A stretch of 64,000 bases of DNA from Bacilli bacterium (GTDB lineage Bacteria > Bacillota_I > Bacilli_A > RF39 > UBA660): the NCBI GenBank assembly GCA_017460175.1, contig JAFUBO010000006.1, positions 62,001 through 126,000 on the forward strand, in the 5' to 3' direction. This document shows positions 26,562 through 36,073 of this stretch, piece by piece. A program made the position numbers and the translations under genes. The first letter of the stretch is position 1. Each line of letters opens with the position of its first letter. The notes under the pieces are model-generated. The model ran no database searches. It was given only the letters and a program-made list of their open reading frames with translations, and was not told the DNA's origin.

Positions 26562-27354
26562 TACTTTATTTGAATTTGGATTTATAAAAGTAAAGTGGTA
26601 TTCTTTCTTTATTTTTATAGGAGTCTTAGTAGCTTTATTTATAATAATAAAAGAATATAAAAAGAAAGAAAATAGTATTGATGAATTAACAGATTTATTA
26701 TTCTATGGAATAATAATAGGTATTTTAGGAGCAAGAATTTACTACGTATTATTTAATTTAGAGTATTATTTATCAAATCCAATTGAAATAATACAAATAT
26801 GGAATGGTGGACTAGCCATACATGGAGGAATAATCGCAACTCTTATATTTTTATTTATATATTGTAAGAAAAAAAACGTGAATTTTCTTCTTATATTAGA
26901 TATACTAGTAGTAGGAGTAATAATTGCTCAAAGTATTGGTAGATGGGGCAACTTTTTCAACGGCGAAGCTTATGGAAGAATAGTAACTTTAAACTTTTTA
27001 AAAAATCTTCATTTACCTAGATTCATTATTAATGGAATGTATATAGATGGCTTTTATAGAGAACCAACATTCTTATATGAATCAGTATTATCATTATTAG
27101 GATTTATAGTATTACTTCTAATAAGAAAAATAAAAACACTAAAAGTAGGACAATTAACAGGAATATATTTTATATGGTATGGAATAGAGAGATTTATAAT
27201 AGAAACATTTAGAAGTGATTCTTTATTAATTGGTAATATAAAACAAGCTCAAATAGTTTCAATTATTTCTTGTATAGTTGGAATATATTTACTTTTTAAG
27301 AATATAAAAAGTAATAAACTATACAAGGAGGAGAAAATATTCTTAGAAAAGTAG
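26554..27354 (+). CDS. lgt: Prolipoprotein diacylglyceryl transferase
   Basis: 266 residues, seven membrane helices. Catalytic and conserved motifs: IWNGGLAIHGGI with the essential His, and GRWGNFFNGEAYG with the essential Arg. It moves diacylglycerol from phosphatidylglycerol to the lipobox Cys of prolipoproteins, such as the one encoded at 60722. In Bacillus hprK comes directly before lgt; here it is absent and yvlD overlaps lgt. Confidence 0.95.
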   Translation: MNSTLFEFGFIKVKWYSFFIFIGVLVALFIIIKEYKKKENSIDELTDLLFYGIIIGILGARIYYVLFNLEYYLSNPIEIIQIWNGGLAIHGGIIATLIFLFIYCKKKNVNFLLILDILVVGVIIAQSIGRWGNFFNGEAYGRIVTLNFLKNLHLPRFIINGMYIDGFYREPTFLYESVLSLLGFIVLLLIRKIKTLKVGQLTGIYFIWYGIERFIIETFRSDSLLIGNIKQAQIVSIISCIVGIYLLFKNIKSNKLYKEEKIFLEK

Positions 27355-27362
27355 GAGGAAGT

Positions 27363-28319
27363 ATGTATAAAAAAGTAGTAGTAATGGGTGGAGGAACAGG
27401 AATGAGTTTCCTTCTTAGAGGATTAAAAGATTTTCCGGTAGATATAACTGCAGTTATCACAGTATCAGATAATGGTAGATCAACTGGTAGATTAAGAGAA
27501 GAATTTCATACACCAGCAGTAGGTGATATAAGAAAAGTAGTTACTAATCTAAGTCAAACAGATGAAGCAATTAAAGATATGATGTCCTATAGATTTAAAA
27601 CATCAAGTGATTTAGATGGTCATGCAGTAGGAAATTTAATCCTAACAGCTATGTTAGATATTACTGGTAGTTTAACAGACTCCATTAAACATTTAAGTAA
27701 ACTACTAGATGTACGTCATAAAGTATTACCTATATCAGAAGATTCTGATTTAACTTTAATGGGTAAAGATATTAATGGTCATATTGTAGAGGGTGAAGAA
27801 GAAATTACTATGTGGCCTAAAAAAATAGAAAAAATATATTATAAACATGAACCTAAAGTTTTACCTCAAGTATTAAACGAAATAAAAAAAGCAGATTTAA
27901 TAATATTCAGTATGGGTAGTTTATATACAAGTGTACTACCAAATATAATCTGTAAAGAAGTAAAAAAAGTTTTAAATGAAGCAAAAGCTCCTATAATGTA
28001 TTTATCTAACATTGTTACTCAACCAGGTGAAACAGATGGATTTACCGTAGGAGATCATATAAAATTAATTAATAGATATTTAGATAAACGAAAAGTAGAT
28101 GTAGTCATTGCAAGTAATACAAAAATATCAGAAACTATGGCAAAAAAATATGAAACAGAAGAACAGAAAGATCCAGTTTTAATTGATTATGATGAAATTA
28201 AAAAAATTGGGGTAGAACTAATTGAAGATGATCTAATGATTATTGATGAAGATAATACATTAAAACATGATAGTCTAAAATTAAGTTCAGTTATCTTTTC
28301 ATATTTAATGAGAAAATAA
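27363..28319 (+). CDS. YvcK/CofD-like gluconeogenesis factor
   Basis: 318 residues. The opening VVVMGGGTGMSFLLRGLK and AVITVSDNGRSTGRLREEF are the nucleotide-binding signature of the YvcK (GlmR, MgfK) family, and NIVTQPGETDGFTVGDHI follows near 220. In Bacillus the protein binds UDP-sugars and helps divert carbon into cell-wall precursors. It precedes whiA by one base, as in most Bacillota, but rapZ (yvcJ), which usually comes first, is missing. Confidence 0.93.
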   Translation: MYKKVVVMGGGTGMSFLLRGLKDFPVDITAVITVSDNGRSTGRLREEFHTPAVGDIRKVVTNLSQTDEAIKDMMSYRFKTSSDLDGHAVGNLILTAMLDITGSLTDSIKHLSKLLDVRHKVLPISEDSDLTLMGKDINGHIVEGEEEITMWPKKIEKIYYKHEPKVLPQVLNEIKKADLIIFSMGSLYTSVLPNIICKEVKKVLNEAKAPIMYLSNIVTQPGETDGFTVGDHIKLINRYLDKRKVDVVIASNTKISETMAKKYETEEQKDPVLIDYDEIKKIGVELIEDDLMIIDEDNTLKHDSLKLSSVIFSYLMRK

Positions 28320-28320
28320 A

Positions 28321-29262
28321 ATGTCTTATACCGTTAGCATAAAAGAAGAAATATCAAACATTAATAGTAACAAATCAGAACTTATTGCTGAATTATCAGG
28401 ATATATAAGAAATAATGGTGATATTTCCAAAGATAAAATAACAATGACTACAGAAAATAATTTTATTGTAGAGAGAGTAACAAATACAATTAAAGATATT
28501 TATGATATTAAACCTACAGTAAAAATAATAGAAAATTTAAATTTTAGTAAAAAAAATTTATATCAAATCACAATATCTGAAAATACTAACACCATTTTAA
28601 AAACATTAGGGATAGTTGATGATAATAATAATTATTTAGATACAGTACCAAACTATATAGTTGGAGGTAATGAAGAAATAAGAGGTTACCTAAGAGGAGT
28701 ATTTAATGGTGTAGGTAGTATTAATGATCCTAAGAAATCAAGATATCATATGGAACTATTAATGAGTAGACCAGAAGAATCAGTATTTGTCCAAAAATTA
28801 TTAAATCTTTTTGATCTGAATGCTAAAATATTAAATAGAGATAAAGGATATATGATATATATAAAAGAAGCAGAAAAAATAAGTGACTTTTTAAAAATAT
28901 TAGGTGCAAACAAAGCCGTAATGTATTATGAAGATGTAAGAGTATATCGTGATAAAAAGAATAAAACAAATAGATTAAATAATTGTGAACAAGCAAATAT
29001 GGATAAAATAATAGAAACAGCTACTGCACAATTAGAAGATATTGATGTAATTGAAAAAAATGATGGAGTAGTTTTATTAGATGATAAAGTAAAAGAAGTA
29101 CTTAATTATCGTAAAAAATACCCTGAAGCATCTTTAAAAGAACTTGCAGAAATAATTTCATTAGAAACAAATAAATCCATAACTAAATCAGGTTTAAATC
29201 ATAGATTAAGAAAACTAAAAGAGTTAGCAGATGGATTTAGAAAAATGAATAAAGGAGATTAA
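28321..29262 (+). CDS. whiA: DNA-binding protein WhiA
   Basis: 313 residues. Residues ~1-85 are the WhiA N-terminal domain, ~100-200 the degenerate LAGLIDADG homing-endonuclease fold (VGGNEEIRGYLRGVFNGVGS ... YHMELLMS), and ~225-310 the helix-turn-helix with NCEQANMDKIIETATAQLED and YPEASLKELAEII. It is a DNA-binding protein linked to division and chromosome segregation in Bacillota and to sporulation in Streptomyces. Its ATG follows the yvcK stop directly. Confidence 0.95.
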   Translation: MSYTVSIKEEISNINSNKSELIAELSGYIRNNGDISKDKITMTTENNFIVERVTNTIKDIYDIKPTVKIIENLNFSKKNLYQITISENTNTILKTLGIVDDNNNYLDTVPNYIVGGNEEIRGYLRGVFNGVGSINDPKKSRYHMELLMSRPEESVFVQKLLNLFDLNAKILNRDKGYMIYIKEAEKISDFLKILGANKAVMYYEDVRVYRDKKNKTNRLNNCEQANMDKIIETATAQLEDIDVIEKNDGVVLLDDKVKEVLNYRKKYPEASLKELAEIISLETNKSITKSGLNHRLRKLKELADGFRKMNKGD

Positions 29263-29265
29263 AAA

Positions 29266-29880
29266 ATGTTTTGTAAGAATTGTGGAAAAGAAATCAAAGA
29301 TAATGAACAATTTTGTGCTGAATGTGGAACAAAAAAAAGTAATGTTGAAAAGAAAGAAACACCTAAAAAAAGTAATATAGGACTAATTACAGGATTAATT
29401 ATAGGTGGATCAATTTTAGTTATAATAGTAATTGGATTTATACTAAATTTAGTATTATCAAATACAAAAAATAATTTATTAGAAAATACAACATGGAAAG
29501 CTTCAGATAATTCCCAAGCTATATTTACTAGTGATAGAATTGATTGGTATAAAACACCAGGAGATAAAAATAATTATTATTCTGGAACATATAAATTCTA
29601 TATTGGAGAAGATGCTATAAAACACATCACTACAGAATTATCGAATTATGGAGTAACACAAGAAGAAATTGAAGGTGTAATATCTAGAAATGTTCAATAT
29701 TCAAAGAGTAATTTTGTAGTTGTAGATATTACATATGATAAATACGTATTAAACGGAAAAGAAATGACAATAGCAAAACCACAAGTACCATGGTTTGGAT
29801 TTATAGTAGATGATAATAAGATATTAGATGTAGCTAATATGAATACTGGTACATATATTACATTTACAAAAGAAAAGTAA
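29266..29880 (+). CDS. Zinc-ribbon membrane protein
   Basis: 204 residues. An N-terminal zinc ribbon (CKNCGKEI ... CAECGTKK), a Lys-rich linker, one membrane helix at ~38-62, and an outer beta-rich domain (~70-204) with LENTTWKASDNSQAIFTSDR and DKNNYYSGTYKFY, like the lipocalin-type domains often found behind such ribbons. It sits three bases after whiA at the operon end. Function unknown; it may sense or bind at the cell surface. Confidence 0.7.
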   Translation: MFCKNCGKEIKDNEQFCAECGTKKSNVEKKETPKKSNIGLITGLIIGGSILVIIVIGFILNLVLSNTKNNLLENTTWKASDNSQAIFTSDRIDWYKTPGDKNNYYSGTYKFYIGEDAIKHITTELSNYGVTQEEIEGVISRNVQYSKSNFVVVDITYDKYVLNGKEMTIAKPQVPWFGFIVDDNKILDVANMNTGTYITFTKEK

Positions 29881-29908
29881 AAAATATCTATATTTAGATA
29901 TTTTTTTA
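29879..29908. terminator. Bidirectional terminator between converging genes
   Basis: AAATATCTA (29882-29890) pairs with TAGATATTT (29895-29903). It has T on one side and A on the other, so it can serve both the zinc-ribbon gene and clpP. Confidence 0.85.
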
Positions 29909-30475
29909 TATTATTTTATCTACAAGACCATATTCAATTGCTTCTTTAGCATTTAAGTAATTATCTCTATCTGTATCCTTTTCAATAGTTTTAATATTCT
30001 TCTTAGTATTTTTTGATAATATAGTATTTAACCTATCTTTTAAATCTAATATCCTATCTGTCGCAATTTTTATGTCACTAGCCTGTCCTTCAGATTTACC
30101 TAATACTTGATGAATCATAACATCAGCATTTTTTAAAATAAATCTTTTATCTTTTTTACCACTAGATAAAATTACAGCAGCCATACTAGCACATATTCCA
30201 TAACAAATAGTATTAACATCACTTTTAACAAAATTCATAGTATCATAAATAGCTAAACCTGATGTAACACTTCCACCTGGAGAATTAATATATAAAGAAA
30301 TATCTTCATGTGAAATAGAATCTAAATATAACAATTGTGCTACAACAGAATTACTTAAACTATCATCTATTTCTCCAGTTATAAAAACAATTCTGTTTTT
30401 TAATAATCTAGAATAAATATCATAACTTCTTTCTCCATCATCTTCTTTATCTAAAACAATTGGAATTAAATTCAT
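29906..30475 (-). CDS. clpP: ATP-dependent Clp protease proteolytic subunit
   Basis: 189 residues. Start taken as the ATG at 30475-30473, eight bases after AGGTGA; a GTG three codons upstream lies in that site. The catalytic triad is visible: Ser in YGICASMAAVIL, His in ADVMIHQVLG, Asp in EKDTDRDNYLN. INSPGGSVTSGLAIYDTM is the oxyanion and handle region. Sequence around Ser and His differs slightly from the main ClpP (GMAASMGA, IHQP), so this could be a divergent main copy or a paralogue. It works with Clp ATPases in protein turnover. Confidence 0.9.
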   Translation of the reverse strand: MNLIPIVLDKEDDGERSYDIYSRLLKNRIVFITGEIDDSLSNSVVAQLLYLDSISHEDISLYINSPGGSVTSGLAIYDTMNFVKSDVNTICYGICASMAAVILSSGKKDKRFILKNADVMIHQVLGKSEGQASDIKIATDRILDLKDRLNTILSKNTKKNIKTIEKDTDRDNYLNAKEAIEYGLVDKII

Positions 30476-30577
30476 AAAAATCACCTATAATATAGTATAG
30501 TGTCAAATAATTAATTTATTCATATTATATTTAGACAAAATATGTTATACTAAATTATAAGAATAGGGAGTGGTAAA

Positions 30578-32233
30578 ATGAATGATACTATTGAAGTTAT
30601 AATTAATGATAAATCATATAGTTATACAAAAAATGTTACTCTTCAAGAAATTTACTCTGAACATGAAGAAAATTATAAATATCCAATCTTACTTGCGAGA
30701 GTAGATAATCGTTTAAGAAATCTCTCATATCAATTAAAAGATAATTGTAAAGTTGAATTTTTAGATTTAACTACACCTGAAGGTAACAGAGCTCATGTTA
30801 ATGCATTAACATTTATGCTTTTATATGTAATAAAAAAATTGTACGGTAAAAGTGCAAATGCCACAGTTCAATATTCTATAGATAAAGGTGTGTATTTTAT
30901 TACTAATTTTAAATTAACAGAAGAAAAACTAGATAGTATAAAAAAAGAAATGAAAGAAATAATCAAAAAAGACATGCCTATTACTAAATTAACAGTAGAT
31001 AGATTAGAAGCAATAAATTACTTCAAAGAAATAGGTGATGAAGTAAAAGCTAATACTATGAAATATAATACAAATAATTATATTACTTTATATAGACTAG
31101 GTAATATGTATAATTTCTTCTATAACTTAATGCCTACATCTACAGGACTTGCAAAAGATTTTGATTTAACATACATAAAACCATATGGATTTGTATTAAG
31201 ATTTCCAACTGTATATGAAAATGATAAAATACCTAAATATAAACATCATCAAGATATGTTTGATGTCTATAATGAATACAGAGAATGGGCAAAATTAATG
31301 AATATAGAAAACTCTACTGATTTAAATAGAGTTGTATCCAGTGGTAAAATTAATGATTTAATTAAAATAGATGAAACACTACAAAGTGGAAGACTATTAA
31401 GAGTGGCAAAAGATATTAATGACAAAAGAAATAGATTAAAAGTAGTTTTACTTGCTGGACCATCATCATCAGGGAAGACAACTACATCAAGAAAATTATC
31501 AATGTATTTACAAAGTTTTGGTTTACATCCAAAAACACTAAGTATGGATGATTACTTCTTAGAAAGAGAAAAAACACCTAAAAAAGCAGATGGTAAATAT
31601 GATTTTGAAAGCTTAGAAGCAATAGATTTAAAACTACTAGATACACAAATAAATGCATTACTAAAAGGAGAAAAAATTACTGTACCAACATATAATTTCG
31701 CATTAGGTGAAAAAGAATTTAAAGATGAAATGCAAATAGGAGAAAATGATATTTTAATAATAGAAGGTATACATGCCTTAGATGATAGAATAACAAAAAA
31801 TGCTCCTAGAGATAAAATATATAAAATTTATATTTCACCACTAACAGAATTAAATATAGACAATCATAATCGTATTTCAACAAGTGATAGTAGATTATTA
31901 AGAAGAATAATAAGAGATAATAGAACTAGAAGTTATCCTGTTGAAAGAACTTTATCACAATGGTCTAGTGTAAGAGATGGTGAAGAAAAATGGATATTCC
32001 CATACCAAGATGATAATGATGCTATAATAAATACTGCTGCAATATATGAAATAGGAGTATTAAAAACATATGTAGAACCATTACTATATTCAGTAGAAGC
32101 AGATTCACCATATTATGAAGACGCTAAAAGATTATTAAACTTTTTAAGATTATTCCTACCAATTTCAGCTGATGCTATTCCAGAAGAAGCAATAATAAGA
32201 GAATTTATTGGAGGAAGTTATTTCCATGAATAA
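30578..32233 (+). CDS. Uridine-kinase-like nucleoside kinase with TGS/ThrRS-like N-terminus
   Basis: 551 residues. N-terminal TGS-like domain (~1-65), a threonyl-tRNA-synthetase second-additional-domain-like region (~70-250, HVNALTFMLLYVIKKLYG), and a uridine kinase/PRK domain (~285-550) with Walker A LAGPSSSGKTTTS and MDDYFLEREKTPK. The arrangement is the nucleoside kinase found widely in Bacillota. It probably phosphorylates uridine or a related nucleoside; the N-terminal half may sense tRNA or metabolites. It is a single gene, divergent from clpP. Confidence 0.85.
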   Translation: MNDTIEVIINDKSYSYTKNVTLQEIYSEHEENYKYPILLARVDNRLRNLSYQLKDNCKVEFLDLTTPEGNRAHVNALTFMLLYVIKKLYGKSANATVQYSIDKGVYFITNFKLTEEKLDSIKKEMKEIIKKDMPITKLTVDRLEAINYFKEIGDEVKANTMKYNTNNYITLYRLGNMYNFFYNLMPTSTGLAKDFDLTYIKPYGFVLRFPTVYENDKIPKYKHHQDMFDVYNEYREWAKLMNIENSTDLNRVVSSGKINDLIKIDETLQSGRLLRVAKDINDKRNRLKVVLLAGPSSSGKTTTSRKLSMYLQSFGLHPKTLSMDDYFLEREKTPKKADGKYDFESLEAIDLKLLDTQINALLKGEKITVPTYNFALGEKEFKDEMQIGENDILIIEGIHALDDRITKNAPRDKIYKIYISPLTELNIDNHNRISTSDSRLLRRIIRDNRTRSYPVERTLSQWSSVRDGEEKWIFPYQDDNDAIINTAAIYEIGVLKTYVEPLLYSVEADSPYYEDAKRLLNFLRLFLPISADAIPEEAIIREFIGGSYFHE

Positions 32234-32258
32234 AAACATCTAATTAGATGTTTTTTTA
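32230..32258 (+). terminator. Terminator after the nucleoside kinase
   Basis: AAAAACATCTA pairs directly with TAGATGTTTTT around an AT centre, followed by T. Confidence 0.88.
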
Positions 32259-32321
32259 AAATAATATTTTTTCTTGAAAGAAACATAATATAAATATATA
32301 ATTATAATAGGAGATGATTAA

Positions 32322-33326
32322 ATGATAAGAGTCGCAATTAATGGGTTTGGAAGAATTGGAAGACTTTGTTTTAGATTAATGGAAGAAAATCCTGAATTTG
32401 AAGTAGTCGCTATTAACGATTTAACAGATGCAGAACAATTAGCATATTTATTAAAATATGATACTAATCATAGAAATTATAGAATAGATGAAATAAGTGC
32501 TAATGAAGATTCAATTATAATTAATAAAAGACATATAAAAGTATATGCTGAAAAAGAACCAAATAAATTACCATGGAAAGATTTAGATATTGATGTAGTA
32601 TTTGAATGTACTGGTAGATTTACAAAAGCAGAAGATGCTATGGCTCACATAGATGCCGGAGCAAAGCATGTTATTATTTCTGCTCCAGCAAAAGGAGATA
32701 TTAAAACTATTGTATATAATGTTAATCATAAAATATTAAAAGGTGATGAACAGATTATAAGCGCTGCAAGTTGTACTACAAACTGTTTAGCCCCAGTAGT
32801 AGATGTGATTGATAAAGAATTTGGAATAGTAAAAGGATATATGACTACAGTCCATGCTTATACAAATGATCAGGCTTCACTTGATATAGCACATCCAAAG
32901 GGACATTTAGCACGTCGTGGTAGAGCATGTGCAGCTAATATAGTTCCAGCATCAACTGGAGCAGCTTCTGCAATAGGTCTTGTATGTCCACAACTAGCAG
33001 GTAAATTAGATGGAATAGCTATGCGTGTACCAGTTCCAACTGGATCAGTTATAGATCTAACACTAGAGTTAAAAAAGAATACTACAAAAGAAGAAATTAA
33101 CGAAGTATTAAAAACTCATACTAACGAAACACTAGAATTTACAATGGATCCAATAGTATCAAGTGATATAATAGGAAGACGTTGTGGATCATTAGTAGAT
33201 GGACTTTCTACTAACGTATTAGAAGTAGATGGACGCCAACTTGTTAAAATAGTAGCTTGGTATGATAATGAAATGAGTTATACTGCTCAAATGGTAAGAA
33301 CAGCCAAGTATTTAATGAATAAATAA
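32322..33326 (+). CDS. gap: Glyceraldehyde-3-phosphate dehydrogenase
   Basis: 334 residues. N-terminal NAD-binding motif NGFGRIGR, catalytic Cys in SAASCTTNCLAP, and the SWYDNEMSY-like AWYDNEMSY at the end. It oxidises glyceraldehyde 3-phosphate in glycolysis. The residue after the second beta strand, AINDLTD, is the acidic Asp that favours NAD over NADP. It has its own terminator before pgk, so pgk can be made independently. No cggR regulator precedes it, unlike Bacillus. Confidence 0.96.
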   Translation: MIRVAINGFGRIGRLCFRLMEENPEFEVVAINDLTDAEQLAYLLKYDTNHRNYRIDEISANEDSIIINKRHIKVYAEKEPNKLPWKDLDIDVVFECTGRFTKAEDAMAHIDAGAKHVIISAPAKGDIKTIVYNVNHKILKGDEQIISAASCTTNCLAPVVDVIDKEFGIVKGYMTTVHAYTNDQASLDIAHPKGHLARRGRACAANIVPASTGAASAIGLVCPQLAGKLDGIAMRVPVPTGSVIDLTLELKKNTTKEEINEVLKTHTNETLEFTMDPIVSSDIIGRRCGSLVDGLSTNVLEVDGRQLVKIVAWYDNEMSYTAQMVRTAKYLMNK

Positions 33327-33350
33327 AAAGGAGAAATCCTTTTTTTTTGT
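33325..33350 (+). terminator. Terminator between gap and pgk
   Basis: AAAAAGGA pairs with TCCTTTTT around GAAA, followed by T. The stem is short, so part of transcription may continue into pgk. Confidence 0.75.
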
Positions 33351-33391
33351 ATAGAAAAATGCTATAATTTAAATAGATAGGAGAATTATCC

Positions 33392-34564
33392 ATGAAAACA
33401 ATAAGAGATTTAAATATAGAAGGTAAAAAAGTAATAATAAGATGTGATTTCAATGTTCCTATTAAAGACGGAAAAATAGTAGATGATACTAGAATAAAAG
33501 GAGCATTAGAAACTATTAAATATTGTTTAGATAAAGATTCAAAAGTTATTCTTTTATCACATTTAGGAAGAATAAAAGAAGAAGCTGATTTAAAGAAAAA
33601 TAATTTAGAAATAGTAGCTAAAAGATTAGCAGAACTTTTAAAACAAGATGTATTATTTAGTGAAGAAACTAGAGGTGAAGAACTAGAAGATACTATTAAT
33701 AGTATGGAAGAAGGAGAATTACTATTAATTCAAAATACAAGATATGAAGATTTAGATGGTAAAAAAGAGAGTTCAAACGATAAAGATTTAGGTAAATATT
33801 GGGCAAGTTTAGGAGACGTATTCATAAATGATGCATTTGGTACAATTCATAGAGCTCATGCATCTAATGTAGGAATAGCTACATATTTACCATCAGCCAT
33901 TGGTTTTTTAGTGGAAAAAGAGCTTAATATTTTAAAAGAATTAGATAATCCTAAACATCCATTTATAGTTATTTTAGGTGGAGCTAAAGTATCAGATAAA
34001 ATTGGTGTTATAGAAAACTTAATCGAAAAGGCAGATAAAATTCTAATTGGTGGTGGAATGGCTTTTACATTTTTAAAGGCTGAGAATTATGAAATAGGTA
34101 AATCAATTTTAGATGAAGAAAATATAGATTTTTGTAAAAAAATAATTGATAAATATTCTAATAAAATAATATTACCTAAAGATTTCGCAGTAGCTAATGA
34201 ATATACAAATGAAGAGAATTATAGAATTAAAAATATTAATAATATATCTTCTAATGAAATGGGTTTAGATATTGGAAAAGATACTATTAAATTATTTGAA
34301 GATACTTTAAAAGAAGCAGCTATTGTAATGTGGAATGGACCTTTAGGAGTTTATGAATTTGATAAATATAAAAAAGGAACAAATGATATATTAAAATACC
34401 TAACACACAATAATATTAAAACAATACTAGGTGGAGGCGACATTGTTGCTGCCGCTACTACTGGAGGATATAAAGACAAAGTATACCATGCCTCAACAGG
34501 TGGAGGCGCAACACTTGAATATTTAGAAGGTAAAAAATTACCAGGACTTGAAATAATAAAATAA
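33392..34564 (+). CDS. pgk: Phosphoglycerate kinase
   Basis: 390 residues. Motifs VIIRCDFNVPI (substrate-binding Arg and Asp-Phe-Asn), LLSHLGR, DAFGTIHRAHAS, ILGGAKVSDKI and the nucleotide-binding GGGDIVAAATTGG. It makes ATP from 1,3-bisphosphoglycerate. It heads a cluster that runs without terminators through a GNAT-like gene, a flippase-like gene and a glycosyltransferase to tpiA. Confidence 0.96.
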   Translation: MKTIRDLNIEGKKVIIRCDFNVPIKDGKIVDDTRIKGALETIKYCLDKDSKVILLSHLGRIKEEADLKKNNLEIVAKRLAELLKQDVLFSEETRGEELEDTINSMEEGELLLIQNTRYEDLDGKKESSNDKDLGKYWASLGDVFINDAFGTIHRAHASNVGIATYLPSAIGFLVEKELNILKELDNPKHPFIVILGGAKVSDKIGVIENLIEKADKILIGGGMAFTFLKAENYEIGKSILDEENIDFCKKIIDKYSNKIILPKDFAVANEYTNEENYRIKNINNISSNEMGLDIGKDTIKLFEDTLKEAAIVMWNGPLGVYEFDKYKKGTNDILKYLTHNNIKTILGGGDIVAAATTGGYKDKVYHASTGGGATLEYLEGKKLPGLEIIK

Positions 34565-34583
34565 TAATTAGTAGGTGATTAAC

Positions 34584-35078
34584 TTGAGTATAGAAAGGTT
34601 TTTCTTATTAGATCCTTATAATGATAACCATCTTAATATGTTATCTTCTTTCGAAAAAAATAATAATTTAAAAGGAATAGTTGATAGTATTAAAAATATA
34701 AGATCAATTCCAAAAGAAAAATATCTTGACAAAAGAAAAACAGAAATTATAAAAGAAGATATTATATTTACAGAAAAAGAAGGAAAAATAACAGATTGTT
34801 GTTTTGTACAAATAGAAGAAGATAGAGGATGGTGTAATATATTTCCTTATGATATTACAAATAAGTCTAAAAAAAGAAAATTACCTTTATTAGCTTCAGA
34901 ATATGCTTTTAGTAATTCTAAAGTAGAAGAAGTAAATATCACTGTATTACCTGAAGATATTAATATGCAAAATAATTTAATAGAAAAAGGATTTATTTGC
35001 TTAGGTGATAATAATGGAAGAATCATGTATTTAAAAGATAGAGAGGAAAAAGAAAACAGTCAGAGGATGATATCATGA
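34584..35078 (+). CDS. Small GNAT-like protein, uncertain
   Basis: 164 residues from TTG 34584, six bases after AGGTGAT; the GTG at 34575 lies inside that site. The C-terminal part (VEEVNITVLPEDINMQNNLIEKGFICLGDN) resembles the last strands of GNAT acetyltransferases, and the middle (TEKEGKITDCCFVQIEEDRG) fits the central sheet. The acetyl-CoA loop Q/RxxGxG/A is not visible, so catalysis is doubtful. It overlaps the next gene by four bases. Confidence 0.55.
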   Translation: MSIERFFLLDPYNDNHLNMLSSFEKNNNLKGIVDSIKNIRSIPKEKYLDKRKTEIIKEDIIFTEKEGKITDCCFVQIEEDRGWCNIFPYDITNKSKKRKLPLLASEYAFSNSKVEEVNITVLPEDINMQNNLIEKGFICLGDNNGRIMYLKDREEKENSQRMIS

Positions 35079-36073
35079 ATATAATTAAGAATATAAAGAA
35101 AAATACATTTTTATTATTAATTATTACTAGTATTGTATTATATATAGTATTAAAAGATGATTTTAATGATATAGTAAAAATATTTAGAAAAATAGATATC
35201 AAATATATCTTAATATCTATCATCTTTTATTTCTTATTTATTATTATAAAAGGCTATGTTAATTACAAAATAACTAATGACAAAGAAAAATTAAGTTTAA
35301 AAGAAGCGATAAAACATAATATAATTACTCAGTTTTTTAATGGAGTAACACCTTTCTCAACAGGTGGACAACCTATGGAAATATATATGTTAAAAGAACA
35401 CGATATACCACTAGCTAAAGCTACAAATCAAACAATACAAAGTTTTATTTTTTATCAAATAGCTTTAGTAATATGTGGAACCATTGCAGTGATTAATAAT
35501 TTTTTATTTCCGATATTTCCAAAAGTAAGATTACTACAAATTTTGGTATTATTAGGATTTATTATTAATGTATTTGTAGTAGTAATATTAGTATTAATAT
35601 CTCGAAGCAAAAGAGTAACTAATAAACTAAGTAGTATGAGTATAAAAATAATGAAAAAATTAAAAATGAAAGTTGATGAAGATGATATAAAACAAAAATT
35701 TTCTGACTATCATGAAGGATTCAAAGAATTAAGAAAAAGAAAAAAATTATTTATAGGTGGAGTACTATTAAATATAATAAGTTTATTATGTTTATATGTT
35801 GTACCAATGTTTATATTATATAGTATGGGAGATTTTACTAGTTTAACTATTAATAACACCATAACTGCTTCAGCATATGTATATATAATAGGAGGATTTG
35901 TTCCAATCCCAGGTGCTAGTGGTGGTATTGAATATGGATTTACTAGATTTTTTGGTAATTTTATATCTACATCAACATTATCTGCAGTACTATTATTATG
36001 GAGATTTATTACATACTACTTAGGCGTAATTTTAGGAGCCTTAGTGTTTAACTTTGAAAAGAAGGTGAAATAA
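35075..36073 (+). CDS. Flippase-like membrane protein (LPG synthase TM region, UPF0104)
   Basis: 332 residues with about eight membrane helices. ITQFFNGVTPFSTGGQPMEIYMLKEHDIPLAKA is the family's conserved N-terminal loop, seen here in residues ~85-120, and GGFVPIPGASGGIEYGFTRFF its C-terminal one near 278-298. The family includes the flippase half of MprF without the synthetase. Together with the next gene, a glycosyltransferase, it is likely to handle membrane lipids, for example flipping a glycolipid (inference). Stop and next start share one base. Confidence 0.82.
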   Translation: MNIIKNIKKNTFLLLIITSIVLYIVLKDDFNDIVKIFRKIDIKYILISIIFYFLFIIIKGYVNYKITNDKEKLSLKEAIKHNIITQFFNGVTPFSTGGQPMEIYMLKEHDIPLAKATNQTIQSFIFYQIALVICGTIAVINNFLFPIFPKVRLLQILVLLGFIINVFVVVILVLISRSKRVTNKLSSMSIKIMKKLKMKVDEDDIKQKFSDYHEGFKELRKRKKLFIGGVLLNIISLLCLYVVPMFILYSMGDFTSLTINNTITASAYVYIIGGFVPIPGASGGIEYGFTRFFGNFISTSTLSAVLLLWRFITYYLGVILGALVFNFEKKVK

